Positions 57,728-64,000 of a stretch of DNA of 64,000 nt are shown one piece after another (position 1 is the first letter of the stretch; every line of letters begins with the position of its first letter). The stretch is from Streptomyces sp. DT2A-34 (lineage in GTDB: Bacteria > Actinomycetota > Actinomycetes > Streptomycetales > Streptomycetaceae): NCBI RefSeq assembly GCF_030499515.1, contig NZ_JASTWJ010000001.1, positions 3,452,001 through 3,516,000 of the forward strand, read 5' to 3'. The position numbers were made by a program, and so were the translations under genes. The notes under the pieces are model-generated. The model was not told the origin of the DNA. It saw only the letters and a program-made list of their open reading frames with translations, and did no database searches.

Positions 57728-59010
57728 GTGATCACCACCAGCACCGCAGATTCCCTCGCCCGCCTCGCAGAGGAACGCGTCGATCACCGCTTCAAGGGCC
57801 TCCCCCGGACGCCGACGGCCTGACCGTGGCCGAGCTGGCCGCCCAGCGCCGCAACCTCTTCACCGGCGGCTTCGCCACCCCCGTCCTCGCGCTCTCCGCC
57901 GAGCGCCTGGAGCACAACCTCGACCTCATGGAGACGTACGCCGCCCGCCACGGCCTCGCCTTCGCCCCGCACGGCAAGACCTCCATGGCCCCCCAGCTGT
58001 TCCAGCGGCAGATCGAGCACGGGGCGTGGGGCATCACGCTCGCGGTGCCGCACCAGGTACGGGTGGCGCGGGCGTACGGCACCGAGCGGATCTTCCTCGC
58101 GAACGAGCTGGTGGACCCGGCCGCCCTGCGCTGGATCGCCGGCGAGCTGGCGGCCGACCCCGCCTTCCGCCTCATCTGTTACGTCGACTCCGTGCGCGGC
58201 GTGGAGCAGATGGACGCCGCGTTGCGCGACGCCGGGTCCACCCGCCCGCTGCATGTCGTCGTCGAGCTGGCGGCCGGTGACGGCGCCCGTACCGGCGCGC
58301 GTACGGAAGCCGAGTGCGCGGCGGTCGCGGACGCGGTGGCGGCCGTGTCGACGCTGCGGCTGGTCGGCGTCGCGGGGTACGAGGGCGAGGTCCCACAGGC
58401 GGATCCGGAGCGGGTGCGGGCGTGGCTGCGTCGGCTCGTCGCCCTCGCCGTCGAGTTCGACAAGGCGGGGCGGTTCGCGGGGCTGGACGAGATCGTCGTC
58501 AGCGCGGGCGGCAGCGCGTGGTTCGACGCGGTGGCGGACGTGTTCGCCGAGATCCCCGAACTCTCCCTCCCCGTACTGAAGTTGCTGCGCTCGGGCGCGT
58601 ACGTCTCGCACGACGACGGCCACTACCGCAAGCTGACCCCGTTCAACCGGGTCCCGGCCGAGGGCGCCCTCGAACCCGCCTTCCGCCTCTGGGCCCAGGT
58701 GGTCTCCCGTCCCACCCCCGACCAGGCCTTCGTCAACGCGGGCAAGCGGGACGCGGCGTACGACCTCCACCTGCCGTTCGCGCAGGTGGTCCGCCGGGAC
58801 GGCGCCGAGCGCCCGGCCACCGGCATCTCGGTGACCGGCCTGTCCGACCAGCACGCGTGGCTGCGGACGACCGAGGAGGCGGACCTGGAGGTCGGGGACT
58901 GGCTCGGCATGGGGCTGTCGCACCCGTGCACGTCCTTCGACAAGTGGCAGCTGATCCCGGTCGCGCAGGCGGACGGGACGGTCGTCGACTACATCCGCAC
59001 GTTCTTCTAG
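57728..59010 (+). pseudogene. D-amino-acid deaminase/dehydratase (alanine racemase-like fold), frameshifted
   Basis: From GTG 57728 (GGGAGG upstream) the frame reads MITTSTADSLARLAEERVDH...RFKGLP and then fails (RTPTA-stop) after a run of five C at 57802-57806. The next frame continues as PDADGLTVAELAAQRRNLFT...to the end at 59010, about 400 residues with PLP-site FAPHGKTSMAPQ. Inserting one C restores a normal D-amino-acid deaminase. It is either a real mutation or a sequencing error. Downstream D-aminoacylase is intact. Confidence 0.85.
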
Positions 59011-59013
59011 GGG

Positions 59014-60648
59014 GTGGCGGTCGTGGAAGAGCTCGTCATTCGGGACGCGGAGGTCGTGGACGGCAGCGGCGGTCCGTCCTACCGCGCCGATGTGGTCGTG
59101 GACGGCGGCCGGATCGTCTCGATCGTCAAGGAGGCGGCCGCGGCCGGCTGCCAACGGCCCAAGGCACGCCGGGAACTGGACGCGGAGGGCCTCGTCCTCT
59201 CCCCCGGCTTCATCGACATGCACGCCCACAGCGACCTGGCGCTGCTCCGGGACCCCGACCACAGCGCCAAGGCCGCACAGGGGGTCACTCTCGAAGTCAT
59301 CGGCCAGGACGGCCTGTCGTACGCCCCCGTCGACGACCGCACCCTCGCCGAGGTCCGCCGCGCGATCACCGGCTGGAACGGCTCCGGCGACGACATCGAC
59401 TTCGACTGGCGGACGGTCGGCGAGTACCTGGACCGCCTCGACGCCGGTTTCGAAGGCCGGGGCATCGCCGTGAACGCGGCATACCTCATCCCCCAGGGCA
59501 CGGTCCGCGCGCTGGCCGTCGGCTGGGAGGACCGGGAGGCGACGCCGGACGAGCTGGACCGGATGCGGCAGTTGGTCGCGGAGGGCATGGAGCAGGGCGC
59601 GGTCGGCATGTCGTCCGGGCTGACGTACACGCCCGGCATGTACGCCAAGGACGCCGAGCTGACGGAGCTGTGCCGGGTGGTGGCGTCGTACGGCGGCTAC
59701 TACTGCCCGCACCACCGCTCGTACGGGGCCGGGGCCCTGGAGGCGTACGAGGAGATGGTGGCCCTGACGAGGGAGGCGGGCTGCTCACTCCACCTGGCCC
59801 ACGCCACGATGAACTTCGGCGTGAACAAGGGCCGGGCGCCGGAGCTGCTCTCCCTCCTGGACAAGGCGCTGGAGTCCGGGGCCGACATCACCCTCGACAC
59901 CTACCCCTACACCCCCGGCTGCACCACCCTGGTCGCCATGCTGCCGAGTTGGGCGAGCGAGGGCGGTCCCGAGGCGATCCTGGACCGGCTGTCGGACGAC
60001 GCGACGGCCGAGCGCATCCGCCACCACATGGAGGTCGTCGGCGCGGACGGCTGCCACGGCGTGCCGATCGAGTGGGACACGATCGAGATCTCGGGCGTGA
60101 GCGACCCGGCGCTCGGGGACTTCGTCGGCCGTACGGTCCACCAGTCGGCGGTCGCTCGCGGCGAGGCCCCCTGGGTGACCGCTCGCCGGCTGCTCCTGGC
60201 GGACCGGCTGGGCTCGACGATCCTCCAGCACGTGGGCCACGAGGAGAACGTACGGACGATCATGCGGCACCGCGTGCACACGGGCGGCTCGGACGGCATC
60301 CTGCGCGGCACGAAGCCGCATCCGCGGGCGTACGGCACGTTCCCGCACTATCTCGGGCGGTACGTACGGGAGTTGGGGATCCTGTCCCTGGAGGAGTGCG
60401 TGGCCCATCTGACCTCGCGCCCGGCCGCGCGGCTGCGGCTGCCGGACCGGGGGCTGGTCCGCGAGGGCTACCGGGCGGACCTGGTGCTGTTCGACCCGGG
60501 GACGGTGGCGGCGGGTTCGACGTTCGAGGAGCCGCGGAGGCTGCCGACGGGTATTCCGTACGTCCTCGTCGACGGCCGTTTCGTGATCGAGGACGGCCGC
60601 AGGACGGACGTACTCGCGGGGCGGGCGGTCCGCAGGACACCAAAGTGA
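59014..60648 (+). CDS. N-acyl-D-amino-acid deacylase (D-aminoacylase)
   Basis: 544-residue amidohydrolase. Metal motif [20 protein letters not shown] (HxH), mid-region [31 protein letters not shown] and late [20 protein letters not shown] (Asp). It releases D-amino acids for the deaminase encoded just before it (3-bp gap). Start GTG 59014 or GTG 59023. Confidence 0.9.
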   Translation: MAVVEELVIRDAEVVDGSGGPSYRADVVVDGGRIVSIVKEAAAAGCQRPKARRELDAEGLVLSPGFIDMHAHSDLALLRDPDHSAKAAQGVTLEVIGQDGLSYAPVDDRTLAEVRRAITGWNGSGDDIDFDWRTVGEYLDRLDAGFEGRGIAVNAAYLIPQGTVRALAVGWEDREATPDELDRMRQLVAEGMEQGAVGMSSGLTYTPGMYAKDAELTELCRVVASYGGYYCPHHRSYGAGALEAYEEMVALTREAGCSLHLAHATMNFGVNKGRAPELLSLLDKALESGADITLDTYPYTPGCTTLVAMLPSWASEGGPEAILDRLSDDATAERIRHHMEVVGADGCHGVPIEWDTIEISGVSDPALGDFVGRTVHQSAVARGEAPWVTARRLLLADRLGSTILQHVGHEENVRTIMRHRVHTGGSDGILRGTKPHPRAYGTFPHYLGRYVRELGILSLEECVAHLTSRPAARLRLPDRGLVREGYRADLVLFDPGTVAAGSTFEEPRRLPTGIPYVLVDGRFVIEDGRRTDVLAGRAVRRTPK

Positions 60649-60702
60649 TCCACCAGTGATCCACCTCGGTGACCTGAGGTCCGCCCGCCGCACGATGTGG
60701 GG

Positions 60703-61635
60703 CTACGGCTTGGGCAGCACGCACCCGCTCGCACTCAGGTCAAGCTTGTTGTCGACGCCGAAGCAGGCGGGGATCGTGTAGATCTGCTGGGCGTAGTTGA
60801 TGCCCTGGCGGACGGTGACGTTGCCGCTCTCGTCGACCTCGCACGGGTTGTTGACCGTGCAGCGCTCGCCGTCCTCGTTGCCGGTGTTGTTGACGGCGAC
60901 GACCTGGTTGGTGGCCTGGTCGATGACGGGCGAGCCGGACGTGCCGCCGATGGTGTTGCAGGCGGAGGTGTAGCGGACCGAGTCCTTGAAGGTCCAGTCG
61001 CCTTCCTTGAGGCGGTACGCGAACCCGTCGATGTTGCAGTTGTACAGCCGCTTCCAGTAGCCGGAGGCGACGGTGATGGCGGTACCGGCGACCGGGTGGG
61101 TGTCGGCCACGGTGAGCGCGTTGATGCTGTACGAGCTCTTGATCTGCCCGTACGTGGTGGTGAGTTGGTAGAAGGCGACGTCCGTGTCGGTCATCGTCCC
61201 GTAGGCGATCTTGCTGGCCCGCAGGGTGGCGACCCGGCTGCCCGAGGAGTTGAGCAGACTGAAGGTACGGCTGGAGGCCCGGTCGACCACGACCTGGCCG
61301 GGCCCGGGCATGCCGGTCTCCAGACAGTGGCCGTTGGTCATCACCAGCGCCGGGTCGTTGTCCTCCGAGTCCGAGAAGCGGACGACGGAGCCGGAGCAGT
61401 TGCTGAGCGCGACGGTGCCCGCGAAGTTGACGGCCTGAGCCTTGGGGCCGTTCAGGACCTGGTCGAGGGTGTCCGCGGTGGAGGCGACGGTGTCATTGAC
61501 CACCGACGTGACCGAGCCCGTGTCAACGCTCTTGCCGAAGGAAGCGGCAGAGTCCACGGGAGCCGCGACCGCGGGTGCGGCGCCGGCCCCGGCTATCGCC
61601 AGGGCGAGGAGGGCGGCGCCGAGCGGTTTTCTCAT
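60703..61635 (-). CDS. Secreted trypsin-like serine protease
   Basis: 310 residues with signal peptide (LGAALLALAIAGAGAAPAVA). Catalytic residues: His in VMTNGHCLE, Asp in MTDTDVAFYQL, Ser in CNTIGGTSGSPVIDQ. Four or more Cys suggest disulfides. Convergent with the D-aminoacylase gene. Substrate unknown. Confidence 0.88.
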   Translation of the reverse strand: MRKPLGAALLALAIAGAGAAPAVAAPVDSAASFGKSVDTGSVTSVVNDTVASTADTLDQVLNGPKAQAVNFAGTVALSNCSGSVVRFSDSEDNDPALVMTNGHCLETGMPGPGQVVVDRASSRTFSLLNSSGSRVATLRASKIAYGTMTDTDVAFYQLTTTYGQIKSSYSINALTVADTHPVAGTAITVASGYWKRLYNCNIDGFAYRLKEGDWTFKDSVRYTSACNTIGGTSGSPVIDQATNQVVAVNNTGNEDGERCTVNNPCEVDESGNVTVRQGINYAQQIYTIPACFGVDNKLDLSASGCVLPKP

Positions 61636-61956
61636 GTGGGGGTCCCCTCATACGAAGAGAGTGGCCGGAAAACCTCCGGTCACCCGCACTTTTGTCATGC
61701 GCATTGTCACGCACGAGGGGGGTGTGAACAAGGAGTTACTTACCGGTGAGTTCAAGCCGTAGGGCTTTCCCTATCACGGCGTGCCAGGGGCGTTGGGAGA
61801 GCGGCGCAGGACGTTCACGAGAGAGCGATGACATCGCCACACCCGGCACACCCGGGGCTCACGCGCGCTGGGAGGCCTCCATGGGACGTCGCCCTTCCGG
61901 CGCCCGCGCGCAGGCCACCGCCAGGGTTCCCCACCCGGTCCCGAGTGCGGCGCGCC
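61636..61956. other. Intergenic region
   Basis: No gene supported. It would hold the protease promoter (minus strand, left part) and the end of the gene at 61957. Confidence 0.4.
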
Positions 61957-62694
61957 CTACTTGGGACCCTTCGTGTTCCCCAGCCCCCGCCCCGGGTTGC
62001 TCGCACGCCCGCCGCCCGGTGCCGTCGTGCTCGCCGTGCTCGCCGTGCTCGCCGTGGCGGTCGGGGTCGTGGGGGCCGCGCTCGTGGTGGAGGGGGTCGG
62101 CGAGGGGCTGCCGGCCTTGTCGCCCTCGGCGGTGGACGCGGAGGCGCTCGGCGAGGCGTCCGGGACCTGCGTGTGCGACGACCCGCCGCCGTCGGACGAG
62201 CCGGGCGTGGCCGGGTCGCCGTCCGTGGGGTCGGTCGGGTCCGCCGAGTCGTCCACCGTCGGGCTCGTACGGTCCTGCTTGCCCCGCGAGCCGCCCTCCG
62301 GCGCCGAGCCGGACAGCGAGAACCCGGCGATCAGCGCAGCCGCCGACACCACCCCCGCCGCGCCGACCACGACGACCGCGCGCCGCGCGCCCCAGGTCCG
62401 CCCCTTGCGGCGCACACCCTGGCCCGCGCCGCCCGCCCGACGCCCGTGCCGCTCACCCGCGCCGGCACCGGCACCCGCGCTCGCACTCTCGCCGGAGCCG
62501 TGGCCCGGCCCCTCGGCCGTCCCGGCATCACTCACCCGAGGCAGCTGTGCCGTCGCGTCGTACGCGTTCTGCCAGCCGTGCGCGGCCGCCGGGTCCGTGT
62601 ACCGCTCGTACGCGGGGGATGCCGTCGGCTGCGGGAGGTACACGTTCGGCGGCGCCTGGGGTGGCTCGTTTTCGCGCTCGGGTGGCCTGGACAT
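61957..62694 (-). CDS. Low-complexity single-pass membrane protein
   Basis: 245 residues. Cytoplasmic N-terminus rich in Pro and Gly (NVYLPQPTASPAYERYTDPA...), one helix RRAVVVVGAAGVVSAAALIA, then a Ser/Thr/Pro/Ala-rich exterior (SASASTAEGDKAGSPSPTPS...). No domain recognised. Divergent from the aminotransferase gene. Confidence 0.65.
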   Translation of the reverse strand: MSRPPERENEPPQAPPNVYLPQPTASPAYERYTDPAAAHGWQNAYDATAQLPRVSDAGTAEGPGHGSGESASAGAGAGAGERHGRRAGGAGQGVRRKGRTWGARRAVVVVGAAGVVSAAALIAGFSLSGSAPEGGSRGKQDRTSPTVDDSADPTDPTDGDPATPGSSDGGGSSHTQVPDASPSASASTAEGDKAGSPSPTPSTTSAAPTTPTATASTASTASTTAPGGGRASNPGRGLGNTKGPK

Positions 62695-62820
62695 GACCGC
62701 GCATTGTAGGGAGGGGAGCGAGCCGTGGAACAGCTACCGGTGATAACAGCCCAAACCCGCGCGTCTCACGTGTCGGAAAACACGGCCCAGGGGGCTTTAC
62801 CGGGCCGTAAGCTCCTTGAC

Positions 62821-64000
62821 ATGCAGGTGATCCAGTCGACCAAGCTCGCCAACGTCTGTTACGAGATCCGGGGCCCGGTGCTCGAGGAGGCGATGCGGCT
62901 CGAGTCGGCGGGGCATCGGATCCTCAAGCTGAACACCGGAAACCCGGCCGCGTTCGGCTTCGAGTGCCCGCCCGAGATCCTGGAGGACATCCTCCGGAAC
63001 GTCTCGACGGCACATGGGTACGGCGACGCGAAGGGGCTGCTCGCGGCGCGCCGGGCCGTCGTCATGCACAACCAGACCCTCGGCATCGAGACCGACGTCG
63101 AGCACGTCTTCATCGGCAACGGCGTCTCCGAGCTCATCGTCATGGCGATGCAGGGGCTGCTCGACGACGGGGACGAGGTGCTCGTGCCCGCGCCCGACTA
63201 CCCCCTGTGGACCGCCGCCGTGTCCCTGTCCGGCGGCACCGCCGTCCACTACCGGTGCGACGAGCAGTCCGACTGGATGCCCGACCTCGCCGACATCGAG
63301 CGCAAGGTCACCGACCGCACCAAGGCCATCGTCATCATCAACCCCAACAACCCGACGGGGGCCGTGTACGACGAGGCCATGCTGCGGGGGCTGACGGACA
63401 TCGCCCGCCGGCACAACCTCCTCGTCTGCTCCGACGAGATCTACGACAAGATCCTGTACGACGGCGCCACGCACACCCCGACCGCCGCCGTCGCCCCCGA
63501 CCTGCTCACCCTCACGTTCAACGGCATGTCGAAGGCCTACCGGGTCGCCGGGTACCGGGTGGGATGGATGTCGATCTCGGGCCCCCGCGCCCACGCCGAC
63601 TCCTACATCGAGGGCCTCACCATCCTCGCGAACATGCGGCTGTGCGCGAACATGCCCGGTCAGCACGGGGTCGTGGCCGCGCTCAGCGGGCGGCAGACCA
63701 TCAACGACCTGGTACTGCCCGGGGGGCGGCTGAAGGAACAGCTGGATGTCGCGTACGAGCTGCTGACACAGATCCCCGGGGTGACGTGCGTACGGCCGAA
63801 GGGGGCGCTGTATCTCTTCCCGCGCCTCGACCCCAAGGTCTTCAAGATCAAGGACGACCGGCGGATGGTCCTGGACCTGCTGCGCCGCGAGAAGATCATG
63901 GTCGTCCAGGGCAGCGGCTTCAACTGGCCGGAGTCGGATCACTTCCGGGTGGTGACCCTGCCGACGGTCACGGATCTGCGGGACGCGGTCGGGCGGATCG
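62821..64000 (+). CDS. alaA: Alanine-type PLP aminotransferase (3' end outside window)
   Basis: 393 residues visible from ATG 62821, a class I/II aminotransferase. N-terminus YEIRGPVLEEAMRLESAGHR; substrate/PLP residues in APDYPLWTAAVSLSGG, NPNNPTGAVY and SDEIYDKILYDG; PLP lysine in NGMSKAYRVAGYRVGWM. Order and length match AlaA/YfbQ-type alanine aminotransferases. Continues past base 64000. Confidence 0.9.
   Translation, partial: MQVIQSTKLANVCYEIRGPVLEEAMRLESAGHRILKLNTGNPAAFGFECPPEILEDILRNVSTAHGYGDAKGLLAARRAVVMHNQTLGIETDVEHVFIGNGVSELIVMAMQGLLDDGDEVLVPAPDYPLWTAAVSLSGGTAVHYRCDEQSDWMPDLADIERKVTDRTKAIVIINPNNPTGAVYDEAMLRGLTDIARRHNLLVCSDEIYDKILYDGATHTPTAAVAPDLLTLTFNGMSKAYRVAGYRVGWMSISGPRAHADSYIEGLTILANMRLCANMPGQHGVVAALSGRQTINDLVLPGGRLKEQLDVAYELLTQIPGVTCVRPKGALYLFPRLDPKVFKIKDDRRMVLDLLRREKIMVVQGSGFNWPESDHFRVVTLPTVTDLRDAVGRI

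Noticed and set aside
58314..60659. 781-codon frame overlapping the deaminase and D-aminoacylase genes
   Set aside because: Out-of-frame Arg/Gly-rich shadow of two recognisable enzymes.
1..64000. tRNA attachment sites, rRNA, tRNA and CRISPR arrays
   Set aside because: No cloverleaf or regularly spaced repeats seen; repeats found are tandem 12-mers, operators or transposon ends.

Overview
The window is about 64 kb of high-GC actinobacterial chromosome, almost certainly Streptomyces. The evidence is codon bias with strong G/C at third positions, GTG and TTG starts, AGGAGG-type ribosome sites, an OxyR/AhpC/AhpD locus, DUF397 and DUF5753 regulators, a SigE-family sigma factor, a DasR-type operator before a chitinase gene, and Streptomyces-style intergenic repeats. 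Both ends cut genes: oxyR on the left and an alanine-type aminotransferase on the right.

Region 1 (about 1.15-19.42 kb) is an integrated actinomycete conjugative element (AICE-like) sitting inside ahpC. It carries a large serine integrase next to attL, a RepSA-like rolling-circle initiator, an FtsK/TraB-type DNA pump, a small Spd-like membrane protein, a GntR/KorSA-type repressor and five copies of a palindromic operator. It also carries three small secreted SH3-like proteins, a secreted HtrA-like protease, a radical SAM enzyme beside a PCMT-like methyltransferase, several small Cys-containing proteins and a DUF5753/DUF397 regulator pair. Insertion strands the native ahpC promoter and its first 42 codons on the left. 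At the right end the element supplies a different promoter and a different ahpC 5' end, so a full-length chimeric ahpC followed by ahpD is rebuilt.

Region 2 (19.4-29.5 kb) is housekeeping chromosome: ahpCD, an AI-2E-type transporter, a secreted transglycosylase, a PIN-PhoH ATPase and undecaprenyl pyrophosphate synthase. It continues with a methyltransferase gene broken by a 192-bp MITE, a GNAT acetyltransferase, an LLM oxidoreductase and a DUF192 protein. Region 3 (29.4-41.8 kb) holds an orphan EccC C-terminal half, a PIN/RHH toxin-antitoxin pair with a perfect operator, and a Tad pilus cluster on the minus strand (cpaB, cpaE, two tadE, cpaF, tadB, tadC, response regulator, flp, TadG-like, lipoprotein, OmpA).

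Region 4 (41.9-53.5 kb) holds a chitinase behind a DasR-like site, a SigE-family sigma factor with a membrane partner, an Nramp-like transporter, an anti-sigma-type ATPase with a MEDS-domain sensor, a large LuxR-type ATPase whose gene contains two intergenic repeats in frame, and a secreted M14 carboxypeptidase. Region 5 (53.5-60.7 kb) is a D-amino-acid catabolism locus (gntP remnant, ridA, iclR, amino deaminase, D-aminoacylase) hit by two OMEGA-type elements. One is an internally deleted TnpB element at the point where gntP is lost. The other is an apparently intact IscB gene whose stop codon overlaps the iclR start. The amino deaminase also carries a one-base frameshift. The right edge has a secreted trypsin-like protease, a low-complexity membrane protein and the truncated aminotransferase.

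No tRNA, rRNA or CRISPR array was recognised.
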